From JBCCFW01 sp039029535 (GTDB taxonomy: Bacteria; Acidobacteriota; JBCCFW01): a stretch of DNA of 64,000 bases. The notes below the pieces were generated by a model, which did not search any database, was not told the origin of the DNA, and saw nothing but the letters and a program-made list of their open reading frames with translations. The position numbers and the translations under genes are program-made. Shown here piece by piece: positions 43,889-52,076 of the stretch. Location: contig JBCCFW010000009.1 of the NCBI GenBank assembly GCA_039029535.1, positions 34,460 to 98,459 on the forward strand. The letters are read 5' to 3'. Within the stretch, counting starts at the first letter, position 1; every line of letters starts with the position of its first letter.

Positions 43889-44776
43889 TCAGTCAGACCT
43901 GAACGGCCACTCCTGCGCCCAGGAGGGTGCGGCTCGCTCTTCCGGTTCGTTGGGAGTGAGGTCGACGAGGAGTCGCTCGGTCGTGGTGTCGTCATGCGAG
44001 TCGAGGCACCAGAGACCGCCGGCCCTCGCGAAGACGAGTCGACCTGCCTGGTCCCAGTCCGCCCACTCGGCGTCCTCGATGGGCGTGGAGCGACCCTCGC
44101 GATCGCGCAGGGTGAACGATTCGCGGTAGGGCCCACCCGGCTGCTTGAAGTCGACGGCGTCCAGCGACTGGACCAGGGTCAGGTCACCGTTGGGCGACTC
44201 GCGTTCCCAGGTCTCTGGTTGCTCCGTGGTCCAGCCCGTCTTGGTCATGGGGTAGGAGCCGGCCTGGGTTCGTCGCCAACCGTCGCGTTCCATCCGGCGA
44301 GACCAGACCGGGAAGTCCTCGCCACTCGCGCTCTCGTTCGGCGTCACCGTGAGGAACTTCGGACGATGGTCGGGGTGGGGGATGGCGACTTCCGGCGCGT
44401 GGTTGAGCCAGAGTCGACGCCGGGTTTCGAAGAGGCCGCCGCCGTGCCAGGTGTCACCCTTGGGCCAGAGCGCCAGGGCGGTCAGGTAGGGCGGGCGGCT
44501 GATCGCCGTCCAGGCGTGCGTGTACTCGCGGTCGCGGATCGTGCGTCCGTCGATCTTGCTGGCGAAGTACACGAGCAGGTCGCCTCCGGGCGACAGGTCA
44601 CAGCGTCGCTCGTGCAGCCGGCCGTGAAACCACTGCCCGGCCTCGAAGGTGTCGGTGGTCGTGTCCCAGCGGAGAACCTGCACCCACTTCGAGGGACCCC
44701 GTCGAAAGACGACGCCGACGGGAGCCTTGCGGGCGAGCAGCACGCGAACGCGGGCAGGGGGGTTGGGCCTGGTCAT
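43889..44776 (-). CDS. Conserved hypothetical protein
   Basis: This protein has 295 residues from the ATG at 44776. Conserved-looking blocks are RRGPSKWVQVLRWDT, DTFEAGQWFHGRLHERRCDLSPGGDLLVYFA, and WTAISRPPYLTALALWPKGDTWHGGG. The C-terminal part resembles propeller-type strands (WADWDQAGRLVFARAGGLW). No catalytic motif, signal peptide or membrane segment is seen, so it is probably cytoplasmic. I recall similar proteins in several large-genome bacteria but cannot name a family. Confidence 0.75.
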   Translation of the reverse strand: MTRPNPPARVRVLLARKAPVGVVFRRGPSKWVQVLRWDTTTDTFEAGQWFHGRLHERRCDLSPGGDLLVYFASKIDGRTIRDREYTHAWTAISRPPYLTALALWPKGDTWHGGGLFETRRRLWLNHAPEVAIPHPDHRPKFLTVTPNESASGEDFPVWSRRMERDGWRRTQAGSYPMTKTGWTTEQPETWERESPNGDLTLVQSLDAVDFKQPGGPYRESFTLRDREGRSTPIEDAEWADWDQAGRLVFARAGGLWCLDSHDDTTTERLLVDLTPNEPEERAAPSWAQEWPFRSD

Positions 44777-44896
44777 GGCGCGGCCGTGCCGTCCTTGGGC
44801 CTCATGCCGAGTTGCCATGCCATCGCGCCGTCCTCCCTGCGACTGTCGCGGTGACAGGCTAACAGGAGAGTGAATCGGGACGGAGAGACAGGGGGG

Positions 44897-45229
44897 CTAC
44901 AGCCAGCAGGTCAGGAAGGCCACCGGATCTGACGAGAGACAAGCGCTCCAGGAGCCGATGGTCAGGGGCTCGTCTTCGGCTGGTCGTCGTGCGGCTGGAG
45001 CATCGGCACCGTCCTTGATCGGGCTGCCGGGTCCGGGCACTGGAGCGCTGCGAGGGGGAGTGGCGGTCTGAGTGCTGGCGCCCGGATCGGCTGGGGCCGG
45101 GGCTCTTCCCTGGGCTCCCCGGAGCGCATCGAGAACATCGGGCTCGACCCGAGCCTCCTCGGCCAGGGCGACGTCGGCAGACAGGGCCGCCAGGAGCAAG
45201 ACGATTCCGAGTGACATCATTCGACGCAT
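44897..45229 (-). CDS. Small exported protein
   Basis: This 110-residue protein has GGAG about 7 nt before the ATG at 45229. The signal peptide (MRRMMSLGIVLLLAALSADVALA) is clear. The mature part is mostly a Pro/Ala-rich flexible segment (GAQGRAPAPADPGASTQ, PRSAPVPGPGSPIKDG) that ends in a short ordered patch with two cysteines (WSACLSSDPVAFLTCWL), probably a disulphide. No family is recognised. The long frame continuing upstream to 46189 is a shadow of the acetyltransferase gene and should be ignored. Confidence 0.6.
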   Translation of the reverse strand: MRRMMSLGIVLLLAALSADVALAEEARVEPDVLDALRGAQGRAPAPADPGASTQTATPPRSAPVPGPGSPIKDGADAPAARRPAEDEPLTIGSWSACLSSDPVAFLTCWL

Positions 45230-45378
45230 GGTGGTCTCCGTGCGGGAGCGGTCTTCGCGAGAAGAAGTCGCACGAAGCGCGAACCACGCACGAGACAGTT
45301 GTCGTCGACGAGGAATCGACCTGCCATCGCGAATCAGGGGGCGGCCCCGCCAGTCGAGCCAGCGGTCGGCCGGACGAG

Positions 45379-46215
45379 TCAGCGGTGCTCGACCATCCGG
45401 CGCAGGTTCTGCATCTTCGTGTCGACAGCGAAGCCCATCCGACGGTAGACGGCGATGGCCGGCGCGTTGTCGGCATCCACCGAGAGCCGTGCCTGAAGAC
45501 CCTGGCCGACGAGCTTGCAACACGTCGCGTGAACCAGGGCCGACGCGAAGCCCCGTCCTCGCCGTTCCTCCACCGTGTAGACGTGGTCGAGATAGACGCT
45601 GCCTTCGACCCGGTCGGGGTAGAGGCTCACGCTGCTCACGACCTCGCCCTCGTCGTCCTGCCAGACATGGAGTCGACCCGCCTGCAGGTCTTCCGCGACG
45701 GAGGCGGCAGAGTCGAACGGACGCAGCGTGTTCAGCTCGAGCTGAAGCTGCTCGCGATGACGGACGAGCTGTTCCGCATCGCTTGGGGCGGCCTCGCGCA
45801 GGCTGCCGGAGGTCGACGGGGGAGTGACGAGAGTCTCCAGGTGAAGATGGAGCAGTTCCTTGGCCACGGTGTAACGCGCCTTGGTCGACGTCTCCAGGCC
45901 TCGTGCGATCTCTTGGCAGGCCGTGGCCGGACCGAAGAGGCCGGGAGGAAGGCGCTCTTGCTCCACCAGCCACTTGGTGAGCAGCCTGGCGTCCTTGGGA
46001 CGACCGTTGGAGACGAGGAGCTGATCGGACGGCCGCAACACGGCCGTGCGGCGGACGGCACCCGACTCTTCCTCGACCGTCAGCGCCACGGCCTCGTCGT
46101 CGAGACGCTCGGGAGTGAGACGGAGGAAGGCGATGTCCTCCGCCTCGTTGGCGAGCCAGCGCTCGCGACAGCGCTCGAGGAACTCGCAAGGGTCGGACCA
46201 GACCACGACGTGCAT
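45379..46215 (-). CDS. GNAT-family N-acetyltransferase
   Basis: This protein has 278 residues from the ATG at 46215 (MHVVVWSDPCEFLERC). The N-terminal 150 residues form a helical domain of unknown role (LLVSNGRPKDARLLTKWLV). The GNAT fold occupies about 150-278: the acetyl-CoA pyrophosphate loop is EERRGRGFASALV (R/Q-x2-G-x-G/A), preceded by the strand VYLDHVYTV, and followed by the VDADNAPAIAVYRRMGF motif. It should transfer acetyl from acetyl-CoA to an amine substrate that cannot be guessed. It begins 7 bp after the AlkD-like gene ends, so the two are likely co-transcribed. Confidence 0.88.
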   Translation of the reverse strand: MHVVVWSDPCEFLERCRERWLANEAEDIAFLRLTPERLDDEAVALTVEEESGAVRRTAVLRPSDQLLVSNGRPKDARLLTKWLVEQERLPPGLFGPATACQEIARGLETSTKARYTVAKELLHLHLETLVTPPSTSGSLREAAPSDAEQLVRHREQLQLELNTLRPFDSAASVAEDLQAGRLHVWQDDEGEVVSSVSLYPDRVEGSVYLDHVYTVEERRGRGFASALVHATCCKLVGQGLQARLSVDADNAPAIAVYRRMGFAVDTKMQNLRRMVEHR

Positions 46216-46222
46216 CGTCGAC

Positions 46223-46888
46223 TCAGCCCTGACGCTTGACCATCTCCGCGACCCAGATCGGCACGAACGGTGACGTGCAGCCCTTCGACACCGGGTAGTC
46301 GCGGTAGACGCCCAGCTTCTCACCGATGGCGAGCGCTCGCTTGCGATGCTTGGAGTGGTGGATGCCGATCTCCCCGAGGCAGACGTTCATCGTCCACTGC
46401 GTCTCGGAGGGCGCCTGACCCATCTCGGACTCGAGGCGCTTCAGGAGCGCCGGGATGCCGAGCCCGTCCGGGCTCTTGACGACACGCTCGGCGGTCAAGG
46501 CCCAGCCGTAGCGGGCGGCCATGGGGTGGTCGCTGGTCATCCACTGCTCTCGGAGCGCTTCCTTGTTCGGGTGCTTCTTGATGACGTAGCTGTCCAGCCA
46601 GTTCGCCACGTGCACGAAGGAGGTGGACCTGGCGAGACCGTCCAGCTCGTCGCTGGAGAGCTGCTTCGGCTTCATCAGGAGGATGGCGAGGAACTGCGCG
46701 TCGAGGTTGCCGGTTTCCCAGAGCTGAAGTCCGAGCGCGTGGTCGCTCTTGATCTCCTTCGCGAGCTTCCGGATGTCACCCATCTTCACGCCGAACTGCT
46801 CGCCGGTCGCCCCGTTCTTGACGTTCATGGCCCGCATCCGCTCGTTGCCGAGGGCTTCGAGCTTCTTCAGAGCCTGCTTCAGCGTCAT
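46223..46888 (-). CDS. AlkD-like DNA alkylation repair protein
   Basis: This 221-residue protein has GGAGCAGG just before the ATG at 46888. It is all-helical with the HEAT-like repeats of the AlkC/AlkD DNA glycosylase superfamily: KMGDIRKLAKEIKSDH, FLAILLMKPKQLSSDELDG and FVHVANWLDSYVIKK (with the W-D pair usual in the active groove), then CLGEIGIHHSKHRKRAL. Family members remove 3- or 7-alkylpurines without base flipping, but some branches only bind DNA. The length fits the family (about 220-240). Expression with the acetyltransferase gene is likely. Confidence 0.85.
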   Translation of the reverse strand: MTLKQALKKLEALGNERMRAMNVKNGATGEQFGVKMGDIRKLAKEIKSDHALGLQLWETGNLDAQFLAILLMKPKQLSSDELDGLARSTSFVHVANWLDSYVIKKHPNKEALREQWMTSDHPMAARYGWALTAERVVKSPDGLGIPALLKRLESEMGQAPSETQWTMNVCLGEIGIHHSKHRKRALAIGEKLGVYRDYPVSKGCTSPFVPIWVAEMVKRQG

Positions 46889-46960
46889 GTCCTGCTCCCT
46901 GGAGGATCTCGAGGAAGAGCAAGACTGCCATGGGACCACCGCCACGCGGTCACTCGTCCA

Positions 46961-48601
46961 TCAGCCCATCCGACGTGCGAGCACGGTCCCGAGCGACCCG
47001 ACCAAGAGAGCGAGAAGCACCAGCGCCCAGGCAGGGAGGGGAACGGCCGGATCGCAGGCATCCCCGACGCCGTTGCCGAGCTGATCCTCCTGACCCGGGT
47101 TTGGAACCAACGGGCAGTTGTCGACGCAGTCGGGGACGTCGTCCAGGTCGGTGTCCGTGTCGTCGCCGGTCTCCCCACATCCACAGGGGCCGGGCTCCGT
47201 CTTCTCGGCATCGTCCGGGCAGCCGTCGCAGGCGTTGCCGAGCCCGTCGTCGTCCGCGTCGGCCTGGCCGGCGTTGGAGGTGCTCGGGCAGTTGTCGAGG
47301 CAGTCGGGCACGCCGTCGTCGTCCACGTCATCGTCGGCGACTCCGCAGCCACAGAGGCCGGGCTCCGTCTTGGTGAGGTCGTCGGGGCAGAGGTCGGGGC
47401 AGGGAACGAAGACGACAGCGACCCCGTCGAAGCCGTCGGCGATGGGCGCGCCGACCAGGGCGTGCGTGCCGTCGAGGGCGACCGAGTGACCGAGCTGGTC
47501 GTTGGCAGCCGGCTCGTCACGCAGGAGCTCGGCCTGCTCGGTCCAGACGCCGGCGCTGCGCGTGAACAGGTGAGCGCGGCCGACGTTCTCGTCGTCATCG
47601 CCGTCGTGGAAGTGGGAGCCGATCAACGCGGCGTGGCCCTGGAGCGCGACGGAGAAGCCGAAGAAGTCCTCGGCCTCGCCGCTTCCGGGGAGGAGCTTCT
47701 GCTCCTCGGTCCAGCTCGCTCCACCGCCCACGAAGACGTAGGCGGAGCCGGAGGCATTGCCGTTGTCGTCATCCCCCGATGCACCGACGAGGATCGTGTT
47801 CCCGTCCAGGGCCACCGAATCACCGAAGCGGTCGCTGTCCGCGCCGTCGCTGGCGGTGAGCTGGGCGACCTCCGTCCAGCCGCCGGGATCCTGTCGTTCG
47901 AAGACGAAGACCGCGCCGGCATGCATGGCGACGGTACTGTCCAGGGGAGCACCGATGACGAGGAGGTCTCCCTGGAGCGCCATCGAGAAGCCGAAGCGGT
48001 CGGCCGGGAGGCTGTTGCCCACCAGCAGGGCGATCTCGGTCCAGACCCCGCCGCTGCGCTCGAAGACGTGGGCTCGGCCTGACTGCGAGGAGGCGCGGGG
48101 CCCCCCCACGGCCAGGACGTCGCCGTCGAGGGCGACCGACTTGCCGAAGCGTTCGAACGCGATGCGCGTGTCGGCGACGAGCCTCACGGTCTGGCTCCAG
48201 GTCGTGCCGACCCGGTCGAAGACGAAGACCGAGCCCTGGTCATCGGCTTCGTCATTGCGTGCGCCGAGCACCGCAGTGTCGCCGCTCACCGCCACGGCCG
48301 AGCCCGCGTCGTCGAGGACGGAATCCCCGACCGGATCGAGACCTTGTTGGGCCGTCCAGGTGTCTCCGGTTCGGATGTAGACCGAGGCGCCTCCGCGGTC
48401 GTGACCGATGACCAGGGTGCCATCGTGCACGGCCAGGGCGAAGCCGGCGCCCCGGTCGGGGGCGAGCCGCTCGAGCTCGTCCTGCTGCACGCAGTCGTGT
48501 TGGGCTCGTGAGCCAGGTGCCGCGAGCGCATGGAGCATCGAGAGAAGGAGGAGGGCGCGAAGGTTGCCGGGGAAGGTGGCGAAGGAGGTGTTGGCGTTCA
48601 T
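46961..48601 (-). CDS. Exported FG-GAP repeat protein with thrombospondin-3-like Cys loops and IPTL-like C-terminal sorting tail
   Basis: This protein has 546 residues from the ATG at 48601 (MNANTSFATFPGNLRALLLL), with a signal peptide ending near GSRAQ. Residues about 35-375 hold six FG-GAP-type blades with the pattern FGxSVALDGxxxLVGAxxD...GxxYVF, an integrin-alpha-like propeller. Residues about 390-510 have three units of DLTKTEPGLCGCG/DDDVDDDGVPDCLDNCP, Ca2+-binding thrombospondin-3-like loops alternating with Cys pairs. The end, PLPAWALVLLALLVGSLG followed by VLARRMG, is a Pro-Leu-Pro motif, a hydrophobic helix and a basic tail. This is the layout of IPTL/PEP-type sorting signals cut by exosortase-like enzymes. 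No exosortase gene is in the window. Confidence 0.85.
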   Translation of the reverse strand: MNANTSFATFPGNLRALLLLSMLHALAAPGSRAQHDCVQQDELERLAPDRGAGFALAVHDGTLVIGHDRGGASVYIRTGDTWTAQQGLDPVGDSVLDDAGSAVAVSGDTAVLGARNDEADDQGSVFVFDRVGTTWSQTVRLVADTRIAFERFGKSVALDGDVLAVGGPRASSQSGRAHVFERSGGVWTEIALLVGNSLPADRFGFSMALQGDLLVIGAPLDSTVAMHAGAVFVFERQDPGGWTEVAQLTASDGADSDRFGDSVALDGNTILVGASGDDDNGNASGSAYVFVGGGASWTEEQKLLPGSGEAEDFFGFSVALQGHAALIGSHFHDGDDDENVGRAHLFTRSAGVWTEQAELLRDEPAANDQLGHSVALDGTHALVGAPIADGFDGVAVVFVPCPDLCPDDLTKTEPGLCGCGVADDDVDDDGVPDCLDNCPSTSNAGQADADDDGLGNACDGCPDDAEKTEPGPCGCGETGDDTDTDLDDVPDCVDNCPLVPNPGQEDQLGNGVGDACDPAVPLPAWALVLLALLVGSLGTVLARRMG

Positions 48602-48762
48602 GTCGCGATCCGCGGGAGGGCAGTGGCAGGGGAGGGGCCTCTGACCTGTAGAACGCAGTCCGCGGTCCTCAGGGGTCATCCACGGCGTGGGTCCTGATCC
48701 CTGCGGCGAACACTTGCTCGACCCAAGAGACGTTCGAGCCATTGCCGGAGAACCGAGGCGAG

Positions 48763-48806
48763 GCTCGAGCCCCCGTCATCCGGGGGTGAGCTCAAGGGGC
48801 TCGAGC
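48763..48806. other. Pair of mutually exclusive hairpins in the 48602-49007 intergenic region
   Basis: GCTCGAGCCCC (48763-48773) can pair over 11 bp with GGGGCTCGAGC (48796-48806). The overlapping CCCCCG (48770-48775) can instead pair with CGGGGG (48781-48786) around a 5-nt loop. The region lies between divergent starts (48601 minus, 49008 plus). I see no gene in the rest of these 406 bp. The role is unknown; an attenuator-like switch or simple terminator are both possible. Confidence 0.4.
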
Positions 48807-49007
48807 GCTCGTCTCGTTCGCGGTCCTGGGCTGTCCCTGCGGTCGGGCAAGGAGCGGCCGAAGGACGTCTCGAGGAGAAGGACGCGAACGAGCCTCGAAA
48901 AGGGTCATGACGGCGTGCATGAACAACTTTCCACCAGCGGAAGGACGCGCCAGCGGCTCGTGACGCGCTCGGTCATGCTGGGTCCTCCATCCGGAAGGAG
49001 AGCTGTC

Positions 49008-49535
49008 GTGAGTCGCGGGTCGAGGCGAAGCTGTGCCAAGGGCAAGGTGTCGAGGGAGATCACGGGCTGCGTCGGCCTGATCGCAGCCGTGATCACGATT
49101 GTCGGCTTCATCACGGGCAAGACGACGTGGGAACGATGGCAGTCGGAGCTGGGAGAGGTCGAGACCGCTCCGGGGAGGACTCTGGCGTTGAGGTCGGTCG
49201 CTCCCTCGGCGCCGCAGACCGAGCCTTCTGCCTGGACGGCGGCGCGACTCACCAACGCGACAGGCTTGAGCGTGCCGGTGGCGCTCTGGGCCGAAGATGG
49301 ACGACTGCAACCGATCCCGATGGGGTCTGGTGACACGAGGCTCCTCCACCACGCGCGTTCCGAGATCGTCGTGGAGTTCGATGCCGACCCGGGCCCGAGC
49401 AGGCGGCCGGTCGTCAGGAGCCTGTCGACGACCGGCTTCAGCAGCGAGCCGACCACGGGTCAGATGTCGACGGCCCTCGACAACGTTCTTCGCCTGGGCC
49501 CGAACGGCCTCATCGAGCTGGACGTTCAGCCGTAG
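49008..49535 (+). CDS. Small membrane-anchored protein of unknown function
   Basis: This protein has 175 residues. I chose the GTG at 49008 because AGGAGAG lies 6-8 nt upstream; the frame is open further back but without a ribosome site. One transmembrane helix (CVGLIAAVITIVGFITG, about residues 20-36) follows a basic N-terminus. The soluble part is probably extracytoplasmic and beta-rich (TAARLTNATGLSVPVALWAEDG, RSEIVVEFDADPG). No family is recognised. It ends 1 bp before the stop of the convergent histidine kinase gene. Confidence 0.6.
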   Translation: MSRGSRRSCAKGKVSREITGCVGLIAAVITIVGFITGKTTWERWQSELGEVETAPGRTLALRSVAPSAPQTEPSAWTAARLTNATGLSVPVALWAEDGRLQPIPMGSGDTRLLHHARSEIVVEFDADPGPSRRPVVRSLSTTGFSSEPTTGQMSTALDNVLRLGPNGLIELDVQP

Positions 49536-52067
49536 TCACCCACTCGTCGTCAGGAGAGATGCCAGGGCCTCCTCGAGCTTCGGCGCCGTGATCGGCTTGG
49601 CGAGGAAGTCGCACCCCGGCGGCACGCGGCTCGCCTCAGGGGAGTAGCCCGACACGAGCAGGCACTTGAGGTGTGGCCAACGCTCGCGAGCGTGGTCGAG
49701 GAGCTCGAGCCCGCCCATCGTCGGCATGACCGCGTCCGTCACCAGCACGTCGATGGTGCCGTGACGCTCCGCCAGGATCTCCAGAGCGACGCGGCCGTTG
49801 GTGGCCTGGAGGACCTTGGCGCCCAGGCTCTCGAGCATCTGACCCGTGACGCTCCGGACCTCGTCGTCGTCCTCGACCAGAAGGGTGACGAGAGGTCGCT
49901 TCAGCTCGGCCCTCGCTCGTCTCGGTGCCTTCAGCGTCGGCTCCGCGTCGGTGCAGGGCAGTGAGAACGAGGCCAAGGTGCCCTCACCGGGAGTGCTCTC
50001 CAGCCAGAGCTCGCCACCATGTCGACGCACGATCCCGAAGGCCGTCGGGAGGCCCAGGCCCGTGCCTTCACCAGGCTCCTTCGTGGTGAAGAAGGGGTCG
50101 AGCACCTTGGGCAAGGCCTCCGCCGCGATCCCGGTGCCGTCGTCCGAGACCCGCACGATCACGGAGGACGCATCGTCGCCTGTCTCCGTTCGGATCACGA
50201 TGCGTCCCGTGCTGCCCACGGCATCGCGGGCGTTGGCCACCAGGTTCAGGAGGACCTGCTCCAACTGGATCGGATCGGCTTCGACGCGCGGCGACGTGGC
50301 GCCCAGCTCGGTGTCGAGGGTGACCGATTCGGGGACGAGGCGGCCGAGCATGAGGCCGAGGTCGGTGAGTAGCTCGTGGAGGTCCACGACTTTCGGTGCG
50401 CTGGGATGCTGACGAGAGAAGAGGAGGAGCTGTCGGGTCATGTCCGAGGCCCGTCCGGCCGCCTCGACCATCGCGGCCATGCGCTCCTCTTGCTCCTCCC
50501 GGTCGTCGTCCACCGACATCAACGAGCAGTAGCCGAGGATCACGGTGAGCACGTTGTTCAGGTCGTGGGCGATCCCTGCGGCCAAGCCACCGACGGCCTC
50601 GAGCTTCTGCGCATGCTGGAGTCGTTCCTCGACCTCCGTGCGCTCCTGCTCCAGCGTCCGAATCGCCTCGACTTGTCGTCGCAGTTGCTGGTTGGCTCGT
50701 TCCAGCTCGGCTGTCCGCCGACGCACGGCCTCCTCCAACTCTCGTCCGGCATCCTCCAGCTCGGTCTCGCGCTGCTGGGACTGCTGGAGATCGCGCTCCA
50801 GGAGCAGGCGCTCGAGACGTGACTCCGCGGCGACCTGCACGGTCTTCGCGTGCGAGTCGTGGAACTCGTGCAGGCAGCGAAGTGCTGCCTCGAGATGCCC
50901 GCAGCTCTCGTAGAGCTCGGCGGCCGTCTTCAGGGTCTCCACCAGGTGCGCCGTGCTCCCGAGCGCCCGACCATGACGAAGAGCGGCCTCGAGATGCTCA
51001 GCGGTCTCGTCCGGCCTCTTCAGGGCGCAGAGCGCTCGGGCCATCGCCAGGTGAGCCAGGTTGAGCTCGACCTGGCCCTCGCTCTCGCTCGCCACCGCGA
51101 GGCCTGCCTCGGCTTCTCGGAGGCCACCGTCGGCGTCACCCAGGGCGAGGCGACACCCGGCCAGCACGGCATGGCACTCGACCCGAGCTTGTCGATCGGG
51201 TCGCGATCGAATGATCTCGTGGGCCCGGACGGCGCTCTCCAAGGCAGGTCCTGGACGATTCAGGCCCAGGTGAATCCGGGCCTGCATGGAGAGAGCCAGC
51301 GCGTGTTGAGTCGGATCGTGGAGCGGCTGACCGGTGAGGGTCCCTTCCACCAGCGCCAGGCCGTCGTTGTTGGCCTTCTCGGCGTCCTCCCAGCGACCGA
51401 GCACGCGGAGGTTCTCGGAGAGGTTGTGGAGTGCGGCAGCGATGCCCACCGCCGAGCCTGCTCGGCGGTGGCCTTCCAGCGCCAACGCGTAGTGTTGTCC
51501 GGCTCCCTCGTGGTCACCGAGCATCGACAACATGGCGCCCAGCAGCCCGTGAGAGAAGGCAGCGACCAGTGAGTCCTCGGGGGCGACGCGGACCGCGTCG
51601 GTGAAGTGCTGCAAGGCTCGGCGCATCTCGCCACTGCGATAGGCCGCATGACCGAGGACGTAGTGCAGCGTCGCCTCGGCCCGAGGATCGTCGAGCCCGG
51701 CCTCATCGTGCTCGCGGAGGCCTCGTTCGACGACCACGCGGGCCTCGCCCGGGTCGGTCCTGGCGAGCAGCCCTCCCTGGACGATCAGGGCACCGATGCG
51801 AGCCCTTGCGTGGTGGGGTGAGGAGCCGGCCTCCTCGAGGACCCTCTTCGCAATGCGCTCGGCATCGGCTGGGCTCGGTCCCATCAGGCAACCGGCCTCG
51901 ATGGCATCCAGACGCAGGCTCAGCGATTCGGCATCTCGAGGGTCTTCGATGAGCGCGCAGTGCTCCCGAGCGAGCTCGACCAACCGCAGCCCTTCGTGCG
52001 GATCCTTCAGTCGGGCCTCGGCGCACTCCTCGATGAGCTCCAGGACCTTGTCAGTCGGAGTCGCCAT
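49536..52067 (-). CDS. TPR-hybrid sensor histidine kinase, second gene of a tandem pair
   Basis: This protein has 843 residues. The N-terminal 410 residues are TPR-like helical repeats (ATLHYVLGHAAYRSGEMRRA, LHNLSENLRVLGRWEDAEKA), followed by a long coiled coil at about 410-485. The HisKA phospho-acceptor is His501 in GIAHDLNNVLTVI. The HATPase domain carries the N box (NLVANARDAVG), G1 (DDGTGI) and G2 (GEGTGLGLPT). A C-terminal receiver at about 720-843 has VEDDDEV and phospho-acceptor Asp in VLVTDAVMP. There is no membrane segment, so it is a soluble sensor, with the TPRs as the likely input. It starts 9 bp after the paralogous gene, so both are read from one transcript. Confidence 0.92.
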   Translation of the reverse strand: MATPTDKVLELIEECAEARLKDPHEGLRLVELAREHCALIEDPRDAESLSLRLDAIEAGCLMGPSPADAERIAKRVLEEAGSSPHHARARIGALIVQGGLLARTDPGEARVVVERGLREHDEAGLDDPRAEATLHYVLGHAAYRSGEMRRALQHFTDAVRVAPEDSLVAAFSHGLLGAMLSMLGDHEGAGQHYALALEGHRRAGSAVGIAAALHNLSENLRVLGRWEDAEKANNDGLALVEGTLTGQPLHDPTQHALALSMQARIHLGLNRPGPALESAVRAHEIIRSRPDRQARVECHAVLAGCRLALGDADGGLREAEAGLAVASESEGQVELNLAHLAMARALCALKRPDETAEHLEAALRHGRALGSTAHLVETLKTAAELYESCGHLEAALRCLHEFHDSHAKTVQVAAESRLERLLLERDLQQSQQRETELEDAGRELEEAVRRRTAELERANQQLRRQVEAIRTLEQERTEVEERLQHAQKLEAVGGLAAGIAHDLNNVLTVILGYCSLMSVDDDREEQEERMAAMVEAAGRASDMTRQLLLFSRQHPSAPKVVDLHELLTDLGLMLGRLVPESVTLDTELGATSPRVEADPIQLEQVLLNLVANARDAVGSTGRIVIRTETGDDASSVIVRVSDDGTGIAAEALPKVLDPFFTTKEPGEGTGLGLPTAFGIVRRHGGELWLESTPGEGTLASFSLPCTDAEPTLKAPRRARAELKRPLVTLLVEDDDEVRSVTGQMLESLGAKVLQATNGRVALEILAERHGTIDVLVTDAVMPTMGGLELLDHARERWPHLKCLLVSGYSPEASRVPPGCDFLAKPITAPKLEEALASLLTTSG

Positions 52068-52076
52068 GCGCAGGGC

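Noticed and set aside
44897..46189. 430-codon minus-strand ORF overlapping the acetyltransferase gene
   Set aside because: Only its last 110 codons (from 45229) have a signal peptide and ribosome site; the rest is a shadow of the GNAT gene.
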